This document shows positions 17,445-25,369 of a stretch of DNA of 38,429 nt, one piece after another. The stretch is from assembly GCA_946546945.1 (NCBI GenBank), contig CAMNOU010000021.1:1-38429 (forward strand), in the 5' to 3' direction. A model generated the notes under the pieces. It saw only the letters and a program-made list of their open reading frames with translations, did no database searches and had not been told where the DNA came from. The translations under genes were made by a program, and so were the position numbers. Each line of letters starts with the position of its first letter. The first letter of the stretch is position 1. This DNA is from an uncultured Lachnospiraceae bacterium. Its GTDB lineage: Bacteria > Bacillota > Clostridia > Lachnospirales > Lachnospiraceae.

Positions 17445-19469
17445 TTATACTGCTTTGCTTTTCTTAAACTCCACATATTTGGTGACTGTCCTGAACGGTT
17501 CGAACGGTCTTCCTCCGCCGTCATAGAACTTGTTGAAGAACTCAACGAACTCCAGACGGTTTGAGTGTACGTAAGCGCCCAGAAGATTGATCGCCATATT
17601 CAGCACGGTACCAATGATGAATACCAGTATGAAAACGATCGTTCCGAACACGCCTGTTCCGAACATGGACCCCATCTGATTGATAACCTGGGCGATTACA
17701 CCTGTCGCAAGTCCCAGAGCCAGAAGTCTGGAATAAGACAGGATATCCGACAGCCAGCTGGTGATCCCATACAGATCATAAAGTCCGATTGCCAGACGCA
17801 TGCCGATGTTCTTCTTCTTCCTTCGTCCGCTCATCACCAGAATGATCACCGCCCCCGCCACGGCAAGTACCTTTGCCAGTGTATTCAGGAAGGGCGGAAA
17901 TGCAAAGTGCATATTCGAGATCGATTCAAAGATCGATGTCGGAAGCAGAATCAGGATCAGGCCGATCAGGAACATGAACCAGGAGACCACGTCACTGATA
18001 AATCCGACCACATCCTTCTGTTTCAGCATCATATACCCCTTCAGGCCCATTCCGATGAACATATGGATCAGTCCGAACAGCAATGAATAGATCAGAAGCC
18101 GCATCGGATCCTGCAGCGGGACAAACCAGAGTGCAGGGATCGTTACCTCATGTCCGAAATAATTTCGGGAGATCACATTGACAACATCTCCGAAATAACT
18201 TCCGAACATGATTCCCCAGAACAGTGTGGACAGGCCGCAGAAGAAAAACAGTTTGATCGATTTTCTCAGACCCTGGTCCATACGCGGGAATTTCAAAAGC
18301 ACCACACCGCAGGCAATGGCAACGATTGCGCCGTATGCCGCGTCGGAGAGCATCATACCGAACAGCACAACATAAAAAATCGACATAATGAATGTCGGAT
18401 CGACCTCTCCTTTTTTCGGCAGACCGTAAGAGCTCAGCACTCCTTCTACGGAATCTGCGAATTTATTGTTTTTCAAAAGAACCGGTGCTTCTTCTTTCTC
18501 ACCGATTCCTTCCAGCTCAACAGCTGCGCCATATTCTGTTGTCAGTTCCTCTGCCACCTTCGCGGCCCGGGTCACGGGGATATATCCGCTCAGGGCAAAG
18601 GTATTTTTCGTCTGAGGAAGCGTGCCGAGCACTTCGTATTTCTGAGCACGCAAACGATAGTAGTCGGATACCATCTTCAAATCTTTTCTGAACTCTGCAA
18701 GCCGGATGATTTCCTGCGAATTCTCCTGAATCCGGCTCTGATAATCAGAAATCTGATTTTCAAGATACTGTTTCTCCTCTGACGGAGTCCTGCGGACGAA
18801 CGATGAAGGACGGGAAAAACCGGCTTCCCTCAAAACGTTTTCCGCTTCCGATGCATCTTCCTTCATACACAGCACCGACAGCCAGGTTCCGTCTTTTTCT
18901 GACCGGAATATCTGTACATCCGCCGCCTGAATGGACGGTTCATGCAGTTCCAGAAGCTTCAGCACTTCCCCTGCCGTCATTTGCTGCGGCATCATGCCAA
19001 TGATGAGCGATGTCGTTTTCGTGCCCTGCAGACTCATCGGAACATCGAGATTCTCCCAGGGAACCAGCGCCTCAATCGCGCTCTCGCTCTTCTGGATCCC
19101 GGCATTCAGTTCACTGTTATTCTTGTCCAGAGAAATAATATCATTCGCTGTCTGTATATACTCTCTCTGTTTTCTGGCAACCTCGTCATACTCAGAATGC
19201 TCGATCAGCGGCATGCCCGCAAGACTGTTCAGCAGAGATGATTTCTCCGGAGCATATCTGTCCAGTATCTCAATCGCCTGATCTGCCAGAGAAGCATTTT
19301 TTTCAAACAGCGCCCTCGCCGAAGATGTATCCTGACGCACTACTTCAGCTTCTGAATCCAGGCGCACATCCACCTCAAGTGCTCCCATCTCCTGCAGCCG
19401 TTCCAGAATCTCTTTCCGATTCCGCTTCAGCGCAACGAGATTCAGCCGCTGCATCTGTAATACTGCCAT
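17445..19469 (-). CDS. ntpI: V-type ATPase membrane subunit I (a-type stator)
   Basis: Subunit I provides the ion half-channels beside the K ring and anchors the peripheral stalks. The 674-aa protein has a cytoplasmic N-terminal half (about 1-340) with coiled-coil segments and a C-terminal half with seven to eight membrane helices, including FGMMLSDAAYGAIVA and SDILSYSRLLALGLATGVIA, where the conserved Arg of the ion path lies. GGAGG is seven bases before the ATG. It is the second gene of the operon and the length is standard. Confidence 0.96.
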   Translation of the reverse strand: MAVLQMQRLNLVALKRNRKEILERLQEMGALEVDVRLDSEAEVVRQDTSSARALFEKNASLADQAIEILDRYAPEKSSLLNSLAGMPLIEHSEYDEVARKQREYIQTANDIISLDKNNSELNAGIQKSESAIEALVPWENLDVPMSLQGTKTTSLIIGMMPQQMTAGEVLKLLELHEPSIQAADVQIFRSEKDGTWLSVLCMKEDASEAENVLREAGFSRPSSFVRRTPSEEKQYLENQISDYQSRIQENSQEIIRLAEFRKDLKMVSDYYRLRAQKYEVLGTLPQTKNTFALSGYIPVTRAAKVAEELTTEYGAAVELEGIGEKEEAPVLLKNNKFADSVEGVLSSYGLPKKGEVDPTFIMSIFYVVLFGMMLSDAAYGAIVAIACGVVLLKFPRMDQGLRKSIKLFFFCGLSTLFWGIMFGSYFGDVVNVISRNYFGHEVTIPALWFVPLQDPMRLLIYSLLFGLIHMFIGMGLKGYMMLKQKDVVGFISDVVSWFMFLIGLILILLPTSIFESISNMHFAFPPFLNTLAKVLAVAGAVIILVMSGRRKKKNIGMRLAIGLYDLYGITSWLSDILSYSRLLALGLATGVIAQVINQMGSMFGTGVFGTIVFILVFIIGTVLNMAINLLGAYVHSNRLEFVEFFNKFYDGGGRPFEPFRTVTKYVEFKKSKAV

Positions 19470-19494
19470 GAAAACTCCTCCTTTTTACAAATTG

Positions 19495-19788
19495 TTACAG
19501 CAGACTGTTTACTATGGCATCGACTGCTGCGTCCGAGCGGGAAAGTGCCTGCCGTGACATTTCCTCAACCTGTATGCGCACCCCGGAAGCATAGTTCTTT
19601 TTCTCAAGCTCTCCCTCTTCCACTGCCTTCGCCATATCTGTCTTTGCAGATGCCGCCGCCTGCTCTTTCGCCTCACGGACAATCTGCTTCGCGGATTCTT
19701 TTGCGGACTCAAGGATAGAGGCAGCATTCTCTTTCGCCTTCTGCACAAGATCCTGCGCCTGATTCTCAGCCTGTGTTACTTCTTTCAT
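19495..19788 (-). CDS. V-type ATPase subunit G/H (peripheral stalk coiled coil)
   Basis: This 97-aa protein is almost wholly an Ala/Glu/Gln/Lys coiled coil (VTQAENQAQDLVQKAKENA onward). That matches the G/H peripheral-stalk subunit that pairs with E and normally opens ntp operons (called NtpF in Enterococcus). The ATG at 19788 is 14 bases from AAGGAG, which is long. Between them AGTGT and ACACT can pair, which may shorten the gap or mask the last bases of the site. A GTG at 19803 is in frame but overlaps the ribosome binding site and is rejected. First gene of the V-ATPase operon. Confidence 0.88.
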   Translation of the reverse strand: MKEVTQAENQAQDLVQKAKENAASILESAKESAKQIVREAKEQAAASAKTDMAKAVEEGELEKKNYASGVRIQVEEMSRQALSRSDAAVDAIVNSLL

Positions 19789-19848
19789 AGTGTCTGATAA
19801 CACTCCTTTTTCGCCTCCCTTATCTGTTATTCTTTTTTATCGCGCGCA

Positions 19849-19876
19849 AAGATTGTACTAAAAATAATACAATCTT
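19849..19876. repeat. Perfect inverted repeat AAGATTGTA/TACAATCTT before the V-ATPase operon
   Basis: A 9-bp stem (19849-19857 with 19868-19876) encloses the 10-base loop ctaaaaataa. The half-site octamer occurs a third time as ACAATCTT at 19929-19936. The repeat lies about 60 bases before the first start codon. If the promoter at 19882-19911 is right, it forms the very 5' end of the mRNA. It may be an operator or a protective 5' hairpin; no regulator is visible nearby. Confidence 0.6.
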
Positions 19877-19881
19877 CGTTT

Positions 19882-19911
19882 ACAATACCACACTGTCATA
19901 CATTAACGCAA
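19882..19911 (-). promoter_or_regulatory. Possible extended -10 promoter of the V-ATPase operon
   Basis: On the minus strand TTGCGT (19911-19906), an 18-base spacer and TGG-TATTGT (-10 at 19887-19882) fit an extended -10 promoter with a weak -35 box. The predicted start near 19875 coincides with the edge of the inverted repeat at 19849-19876. No better promoter is visible between 19805 and 20100. Confidence 0.35.
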
Positions 19912-19936
19912 GTATATTTTTTATTTTAACAATCTT

Positions 19937-20095
19937 TGTCCGGCCTCAATCAGAAAGAATCTGCGCTTTGCACAATTTTTTCATAACTTTACAGCCGCTA
20001 TACATATACATCTTTCCTATAACTTACAACACACCCGGTAACCTCTCAATAACACATGAAACCTCCGCGCATATTGAACAAAGTCCTATGACATA
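19937..20095. other. AT-rich intergenic stretch with nothing recognised
   Basis: Together with the flanking regulatory sites this lies in a 358-base gap (19789-20146) between the V-ATPase operon and the radical SAM genes. I see no open frame with a ribosome binding site on either strand and no clear RNA structure. Confidence 0.5.
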
Positions 20096-20130
20096 AAAAA
20101 TTGTCCTCCCCTGTGCAGTATGGGGAGGAC
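20095..20130 (-). terminator. Terminator of the radical SAM gene pair
   Basis: GTCCTCCCC (20103-20111) and GGGGAGGAC (20122-20130) form a perfect 9-bp GC-rich stem with a 10-base loop. On the minus strand it is followed by AA and a run of six T. It lies 17 bases after the stop at 20147. Confidence 0.9.
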
Positions 20131-20146
20131 ATCTGTCTCATCTGTT

Positions 20147-21547
20147 TTATTTTGCTGCGCGCTCAGCAGCCAGTCTGGCTTTCTCTTCCAGACGCTCGTT
20201 CCACAGTCTCTCTGCGGTCGGAGCCCAGGCTTTGGCGTACGGTTTTGTTTTGGCAGTCAGCTCTTCTACCGGCTCTTCTGCCTGCATGTCTGTCGAATGA
20301 GCCCCGGAAGCTTTGACCATTTTCTCGATCATCTCAGGGTTCTCCAGCATCGGGCACGGCTGGAGCATATTCTCATTGAATGGCATCGTGTTGTGGTACT
20401 GCATGAACAGCGGCTGCTGCAGGCATTCAAGCAGAGATTTCTCACGAATATTTGCGCCGGAATAATGGATGAATACGCAGGGCTCTACATCACCGTTCGG
20501 ATTAATATGCAGATAGTTCTTACCGCCTGCGATGCATCCGCCTACGAACTCAGCGTCATTCTGGAAATCCAGAGTGAACAGTTTGATCGGGCAGTGTCTG
20601 CTGCGGATAAAGCGGACACGCTCTACCATATATTCACGCTGCTCCGGTGTCAGGAGCAGATCTGTACTTGCGTCTTTTCCTACCGGCATATAGTGGAAGA
20701 ACCAGGACAGGATCGCGCCCTTGTCTACCAGCATCTGCAGGAATTCATCTGATGTAACGACCTTGTAGTTCTTGCTTGTATAGCAGATAGAGGTACCGAA
20801 AATCAGGCCATACTCTTTCATCAGATCCATCGCATGCATGACTTTTCCGAATACGCCCTCTCCGCGCCGGTCATCATTGGTCTCCTCATATCCCTCTACA
20901 GAAATCGCAAAGGAAATATTGCCAAGCTCCTGCACCTTTTTGCAGACTTCCTCGTCGATCAGGGTTCCGTTTGTGAAAATATGGAACGCACAGTCATTGT
21001 GTTTCTCCGCGAGCATGAGGATATCTTTTTTACGCACCATAGGCTCGCCGCCTGTGAGAACAAAGAAATGGATTCCCAGCTCTTTTGCTTCTGTGATGAT
21101 GCGGTCCAGCTCCTCATTGGAGAGATTCAGCTTGTGGCCATACTCTGCCGCCCAGCAACCGGTACATTTCAGGTTGCAGGCACTGGTCGGATCCATCAGA
21201 ATGACCCAGGGCACATTACACTGATATTTTTCACGATTCTCTTTTACCTTTTTAAACCCGGTCAGTCCGGCTTCGAATCCCATGTTCAGGACATGTGTCT
21301 TGACAAGATTCGGGTGAAGCTTATCAAATGCATCATAGATCTGCTGTGTCCACTTGCAGTTCGGATCGCTTAAGACCTCATCCGCATTCTCCCAGAAATA
21401 ATCCGGGAAATTCTTTCCCGCAATCTTGCGGGCCATATTCATCAGTTTTACCAGATTCTGTTCTTTGTTTTTATTGATATATTTGTAAACACCGTTGAAA
21501 GCAACCTCAAATGATTTTCTGGCTGCGGCATGCTTTAAATCTGCCAT
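20147..21547 (-). CDS. Radical SAM protein with SPASM-like C-terminal cysteines (paralogue 1)
   Basis: Specific function unknown. The 466-aa protein has the radical SAM CxxxCxxC motif (C124, C128, C131 in CNLKCTGC), the SAM-binding GGEP (166-169) and a SPASM-like tail with C338, C357, C375 and C398 that could hold an auxiliary Fe-S cluster. An N-terminal helical domain (1-110), with C110 just before the core, is extra to the barrel. The ATG at 21547 follows GGAGG closely. It lies 39 bases after its paralogue. The pair aligns residue for residue without a gap. No small precursor peptide is visible beside it, so peptide modification is not supported. Confidence 0.85.
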   Translation of the reverse strand: MADLKHAAARKSFEVAFNGVYKYINKNKEQNLVKLMNMARKIAGKNFPDYFWENADEVLSDPNCKWTQQIYDAFDKLHPNLVKTHVLNMGFEAGLTGFKKVKENREKYQCNVPWVILMDPTSACNLKCTGCWAAEYGHKLNLSNEELDRIITEAKELGIHFFVLTGGEPMVRKKDILMLAEKHNDCAFHIFTNGTLIDEEVCKKVQELGNISFAISVEGYEETNDDRRGEGVFGKVMHAMDLMKEYGLIFGTSICYTSKNYKVVTSDEFLQMLVDKGAILSWFFHYMPVGKDASTDLLLTPEQREYMVERVRFIRSRHCPIKLFTLDFQNDAEFVGGCIAGGKNYLHINPNGDVEPCVFIHYSGANIREKSLLECLQQPLFMQYHNTMPFNENMLQPCPMLENPEMIEKMVKASGAHSTDMQAEEPVEELTAKTKPYAKAWAPTAERLWNERLEEKARLAAERAAK

Positions 21548-21586
21548 TACTCTTTCCTCCTGTTTGTAACCCTTCCCGGGATGGTC

Positions 21587-22987
21587 TTAGATGGTATCTT
21601 TGTAGTTTGTGTAACCCTTCTTGACAAGGTGGTGTGCCTCCCAGAGCTTCTCTGCATGGGGCGCCCACTCTTTTGCGTAATCTTCACATTTGCCGCAAAG
21701 ATGCTCTGCAGACTCCGGAGACTGCAGGTCAGTAGACTTAGCACCGGTTTCTTTTACCATCTGCTGAAGCTTCTCAGGATTCTCCAGCATCGGGCAGGGA
21801 CGCAGATGGTTGTCATTGAACGGCTGACCGTCTCTGTAGGCCATGAACAGGGGCTGTTTCAGGCACTCAAGCAATGTGTTCTGACGGATGTTCGCGCCGG
21901 AATAATGAATGAATACACAGGGCTCTGCGTCTCCGTTCGCATTGATATGGAAGTAGTTTCGTCCGCCTGCGATACAGCCGCCAACGAACTCGCCGTCATT
22001 CTGGAAGTCCAGAAGCATGATCTGCTTGCCGCCTTCCCATCCGCGCACCTCACGGAGTCTTCTGTAAATGTATTCGCGCTGCTCCATCGTCGGAAGCAGG
22101 TCAACATCCGCTTCGTTTCCGACCGGCATATAATGGAAATACCATGCATAACGGCATCCGTGTTCAATCATCAGGTCGAAGAATTCGTCAGATGTAACAG
22201 CATCCATGTTCTTTCTGGTATAACATACGGAGGTTCCGAAGAAGATACCATACTGTTTCAGAAGATCCATGGCATGAAGCACCTTCTGGAAAATACCATC
22301 TCCGCGGCGTCCGTCATTTGCCTCTTCAAATCCCTCGAGAGACAGAGAGAAAGAGAAGTTACCCAGCTTCTGAACTTCTTTGCAGAACTCTTCATCAATC
22401 AGGGTTCCGTTGGTAAAGCTGTGGAAAGCAACATCATTGTGCTTCTTGGCAAGTTTCAGAAGGTCAGCCTTTCTTACCAGAGGCTCCCCGCCTGTAAACA
22501 TATAGAAATACACACCGAGCTCTTTGCCCTGTGTCACAATGCTGTCCATCTCTTCATATGTAAGATTCAGTTTGTGTCCATACTCTGCTGCCCAGCATCC
22601 GGTACATCTTAAGTTGCAGGCACTGGTCGGATCCATCAGAATCAGCCAGGGAATATTGCACTGATGCTCTCTTCTTTTTGCACGAATTGTTTTTGTTCCG
22701 TAAAAAGCAGCCTCAAAGCCCAGGTTCAGGGCTGTCATCTTTGCCACATGGGGATCCAGCTCATCCAGCATGCGGTTTACAAACTGCATCCACTTGTGAT
22801 CCGGGTTGCGGATGATATTTCTTGCCCCCTCATAGGATTCCGGTTTGAAATTGTCTCCCATGAAACGCTCTGCCAGATCAACGATCTGAAGAAGTCCCTT
22901 CTGTCTGTCCTTATTCAGACGCTTTAATGCGATATCGATTGCTGCGCTGAACGCTTTTCTCTGCATCGTATGTGATAAACTTGCCAC
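21587..22987 (-). CDS. Radical SAM protein with SPASM-like C-terminal cysteines (paralogue 2)
   Basis: Specific function unknown. I place the start at GTG 22987, seven bases after AAAGGAGA. That gives 466 residues, beginning MASLSHTMQRKAF and collinear with paralogue 1 (MADLKHAAARKSF). The longer frame to 23035 lacks a ribosome binding site. Radical SAM cysteines are C124, C128 and C131; GGEP is at 166-169; auxiliary cysteines C338, C357, C375 and C398 are conserved. It also has CGKC at 431-434 where paralogue 1 has TAKT, a possible extra metal ligand pair. A promoter at 23107-23134 and a divergent TetR gene suggest repressor control. Confidence 0.85.
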   Translation of the reverse strand: MASLSHTMQRKAFSAAIDIALKRLNKDRQKGLLQIVDLAERFMGDNFKPESYEGARNIIRNPDHKWMQFVNRMLDELDPHVAKMTALNLGFEAAFYGTKTIRAKRREHQCNIPWLILMDPTSACNLRCTGCWAAEYGHKLNLTYEEMDSIVTQGKELGVYFYMFTGGEPLVRKADLLKLAKKHNDVAFHSFTNGTLIDEEFCKEVQKLGNFSFSLSLEGFEEANDGRRGDGIFQKVLHAMDLLKQYGIFFGTSVCYTRKNMDAVTSDEFFDLMIEHGCRYAWYFHYMPVGNEADVDLLPTMEQREYIYRRLREVRGWEGGKQIMLLDFQNDGEFVGGCIAGGRNYFHINANGDAEPCVFIHYSGANIRQNTLLECLKQPLFMAYRDGQPFNDNHLRPCPMLENPEKLQQMVKETGAKSTDLQSPESAEHLCGKCEDYAKEWAPHAEKLWEAHHLVKKGYTNYKDTI

Positions 22988-23070
22988 GGTAAAATCTCCT
23001 TTCACTTCTACATCTTGCGAAAACAGTTTGTTCATTTATCTATTCATGTTCTTTTAGAATCATCTGTCTG

Positions 23071-23193
23071 TTTTCCAACATCGTGTTGCATTTTTGGCTA
23101 ATGTATATTATAATGAACCCGGGAAAAATATCAACCGACAATTTTTGTTCATCTGTCAATTTCCCTACATTTCCGTTGTATTATGTTGGAAAA
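23071..23193. repeat. Widely spaced inverted repeat flanking the radical SAM promoter
   Basis: TTTTCCAACAT (23071-23081) recurs as its exact reverse complement at 23183-23193, so one copy lies just past the predicted transcription start and one upstream of the -35 box. The first copy also runs into CAACA-TCG-TGTTG (23076-23088). Such a pair could hold two regulator dimers and a DNA loop. The divergent TetR protein is the obvious candidate; binding is inferred. Confidence 0.4.
23107..23134 (-). promoter_or_regulatory. Promoter of the radical SAM gene pair
   Basis: On the minus strand TTGATA (23134-23129), a 16-base spacer and a perfect TATAAT (23112-23107) form a good sigma-A promoter. The predicted start is near 23100, giving an untranslated leader of about 113 bases before the GTG at 22987. 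Confidence 0.65.
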
Positions 23194-23229
23194 ATGACAT
23201 TCTTCGACAAATTGTCCTAGCGTCATAAC

Positions 23230-23273
23230 ACAAGATATGGATGTTTTTGCAGTCCTGCTTACCCATATCTTGT
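23230..23273. repeat. 11-bp inverted repeat ahead of the TetR gene
   Basis: ACAAGATATGG (23230-23240) and CCATATCTTGT (23263-23273) pair perfectly across 22 bases. The repeat ends 50 bases before the TetR start codon and has no T-run on either side. It could be a TetR operator with a wide spacer or a leader hairpin in the regulator mRNA. A smaller palindrome, GACAAATTGTC, lies at 23206-23216. Confidence 0.5.
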
Positions 23274-23323
23274 AATTATTCCGGTCAGGGAATCCCTGTC
23301 CGGCCAGTCAAGAGGGGGATTGT

Positions 23324-23881
23324 ATGGCAGCAGACCGCAGAACGAAATACACAAAAACAGTCATCCGGCAGGCACTATTTGATCTTCTGGAGGAAAAACC
23401 AATCACCAAAATCACCGTCACAGACATCTGCAAGCTGGCAGACATCAACCGGAGCACATTTTACTCCTATTACGATGATGTATATGCCCTGCTCACCACC
23501 ATTCAGAATGATCTGTTCGAAAATGTGGTCCTGACACTGACCACAGAGAACTGGTTCGCAGATCTTTTAAAACTGGTGGATCAGAATAAGGACCTGTGCC
23601 GGGCCCTGATCGGCCCTCACGGAGATTCTTCTTTTATCCGTCAGCTCCTTTATCTCGGATATGACAACAGCATGAAGTTCTGGAAAGGAATGTATCCTGA
23701 AGCAAGCGCAGAGATTCTGGATTATGCCTATGCCTATATGTCAAACGGAACCATCGGTGTCCTGGAGAACTGGGTCTTCTCCGGCTACAAGCAGACGATC
23801 GAAGATGTTGGGGAAATCTTAAGAGGTCTGACCATCCACGGTCTGGATTTTATGAATGCAGGGGAAAACGATAAAAAATGA
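23324..23881 (+). CDS. TetR/AcrR-family regulator
   Basis: The 185-aa protein has the TetR helix-turn-helix (about 8-55: TKTVIRQALFDLLEEKP, then ITVTDICKLADINRSTFYSYYDD) and an all-helical C-terminal domain like the TetR_C_8 type. It is transcribed away from the two radical SAM genes across a 336-base region with several inverted repeats, the usual layout for a local repressor. GAGGGGG lies about six bases before the ATG. The ligand is unknown. It ends at a hairpin terminator shared with the small membrane protein gene on the other strand. Confidence 0.9.
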   Translation: MAADRRTKYTKTVIRQALFDLLEEKPITKITVTDICKLADINRSTFYSYYDDVYALLTTIQNDLFENVVLTLTTENWFADLLKLVDQNKDLCRALIGPHGDSSFIRQLLYLGYDNSMKFWKGMYPEASAEILDYAYAYMSNGTIGVLENWVFSGYKQTIEDVGEILRGLTIHGLDFMNAGENDKK

Positions 23882-23916
23882 CAAAAAACAGCGGCTGATA
23901 TGCCGCTGCTTTTTAT
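23881..23916. terminator. Bidirectional terminator, TetR gene and small membrane protein gene
   Basis: CAGCGGC (23889-23895) and GCCGCTG (23902-23908) form a 7-bp stem with a six-base loop. A six-base A-run lies on the left and C-T5 on the right, so it can stop transcripts from both convergent genes. Confidence 0.85.
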
Positions 23917-24038
23917 TTTCTGTTTTCCTGTCTCCTGATCCACTCATCCTCTCTCCCGGCAGCGCACAGGCAGCAATAACCTGCCACGCATATCACAGCC
24001 AGAAGAAACAGAACTGCTCCGACTATCACTAAATACAT
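23913..24038 (-). CDS. Small single-pass membrane protein, 41 aa
   Basis: Not recognised. The frame starts at ATG 24038, with AAGGAG about 11 bases upstream, and ends at a TAA that touches the shared terminator. It begins MYLVIVGAVLFLLAVICVAG, continues with a cysteine-rich stretch (YCCLC) and ends in a charged tail REDEWIRRQENRK. A hydrophobic helix of about 22 residues, a charged cytosolic tail, the ribosome binding site and the adjacent terminator support a real gene. It lies 110 bases after ilvA, and no clear promoter of its own is visible. Confidence 0.55.
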   Translation of the reverse strand: MYLVIVGAVLFLLAVICVAGYCCLCAAGREDEWIRRQENRK

Positions 24039-24148
24039 ATCCGGACCTTCTCCTTCTTTTCTATTTAATAATAGTCTGGCCGGGATCAATGATTCCTATT
24101 CTTTTTAATCATTTTTTTGGAACAGTATTTTTCCGTTTTTTCTGTTTC

Positions 24149-25369
24149 CTATATGACGGTCTGCACTAATTTCACATCATACCCCTGTTTTTTTAATCCA
24201 TTGATGATCTGGTGCTTGTGCTCCGTACCGAATGCCTCCATTGTAATCCGCAGTTCCACGGCAGCGTTTCGATTGGAGGAAATAAACTGGTTATGCTCCA
24301 GTTTGATTACATTGCCCTGTTCCGCCGCTACAGCACCGGACACACGGCAGAGTTCTCCCGGTTTATCCGGCAGCAGAACGGAAATGGTAAAGATACGGTC
24401 TCTGAAGATCAGTCCTCTCTGGACTACAGAAGACATGGTAATCACATCCATGTTCCCGCCGCTCAGGATCGATACCACGCGTTTGTCCTTCACATTCAGC
24501 TGCTTTAAGGCTGCTACCGTCAGCAGCCCCGAGTTCTCCACAATCATTTTATGGTTTTCCACCATGTCCAGAAAAGCAACAACCAGGTCATCATCGTCCA
24601 CGGTGATGATATCATCCAGATTTTCGCAGACATAGGGGAATATTTTTTCTCCGGGCGTTTTTACCGCTGTGCCGTCCGCAATGGTGACTACATTATCTAA
24701 TGTAACCACTTTTCCGGCTTTGATCGACTCCTGCATGCAATTGGCCTTTGCCGGCTCCACCCCGATCACTTTGATCTTCGGGTTCAGGAGTTTTGCCAGT
24801 GTGGATACTCCGGCCGCGAGGCCGCCTCCTCCGATGGGAACGAGAATATACTCCACCAGCGGCAGATCTTTGAAAATCTCCATGGCGATGGTTCCCTGAC
24901 CGGTCGCTACTGCCAGATCATCAAAGGGGTGGATAAAAGTATAGCCATGCTCCTCTGCCAGCTCCAGGGCCTTTTCGCAGGCCTCATCATAAACATCCCC
25001 GTGCAGGATCACCTCTGCTCCATAGCTCTTCGTCCGGTTCACCTTGATCAGCGGAGTCGTCGTCGGCATGACAATGGTCGCCTTCGCCCCGAATTGCTTC
25101 GCCGCATAGGCTACGCCCTGCGCGTGATTGCCGGCAGAAGCAGTGATCAGGCCGCGTTTTTGTTCTTCTTTGGAAAGGGTACTGATCTTGTAGTATGCGC
25201 CGCGCACCTTATACGCTCCCGTGAACTGCATGTTCTCCGGTTTCAGATATACTTTATTGCCGGTACGCTCACTCAAAAACTCACTGTAAATGAGTTTGGT
25301 GTCCTGCGTCACTTTCTTTACGATTTCACTGGCTTCCTCAAACCTGTCTAATGTCAGCATCTCACTCAT
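24149..25369 (-). CDS. ilvA: Threonine ammonia-lyase with C-terminal ACT domain
   Basis: This PLP enzyme turns L-threonine into 2-oxobutanoate and ammonia, either for isoleucine synthesis or for threonine breakdown. The 406-aa protein has the PLP lysine K54 in FTGAYKVRGA, the glycine-rich phosphate loop IGGGG near 183-188, and an ACT regulatory domain (about 330-406, with VLLPDKPGELCRVSGAVAAEQG). This matches the shorter IlvA type with one ACT domain. The ATG at 25369 has GGAGG five to six bases upstream. The frame is open 36 codons further, but inside ftsY. It overlaps the ftsY stop by eight bases, so translation is probably coupled. No other ilv gene is near. Confidence 0.92.
   Translation of the reverse strand: MSEMLTLDRFEEASEIVKKVTQDTKLIYSEFLSERTGNKVYLKPENMQFTGAYKVRGAYYKISTLSKEEQKRGLITASAGNHAQGVAYAAKQFGAKATIVMPTTTPLIKVNRTKSYGAEVILHGDVYDEACEKALELAEEHGYTFIHPFDDLAVATGQGTIAMEIFKDLPLVEYILVPIGGGGLAAGVSTLAKLLNPKIKVIGVEPAKANCMQESIKAGKVVTLDNVVTIADGTAVKTPGEKIFPYVCENLDDIITVDDDDLVVAFLDMVENHKMIVENSGLLTVAALKQLNVKDKRVVSILSGGNMDVITMSSVVQRGLIFRDRIFTISVLLPDKPGELCRVSGAVAAEQGNVIKLEHNQFISSNRNAAVELRITMEAFGTEHKHQIINGLKKQGYDVKLVQTVI

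Noticed and set aside
21581..22612. 343-aa plus-strand open frame opposite the radical SAM gene
   Set aside because: It is a shadow of the real minus-strand gene, has no ribosome binding site, and its translation has no recognisable domain. The same holds for 9123-10028, 13864-14802, 25290-26420 and 28436-29416.
20147..22987. Assembly duplication of one radical SAM gene
   Set aside because: The two copies differ throughout at nucleotide and protein level, including the CGKC/TAKT difference, so they are old paralogues.
24081..24148. Terminator after ilvA from the GGAAACAG/CTGTTCC pairing
   Set aside because: On the minus strand the stem contains a bulge and is followed by A residues rather than T residues.
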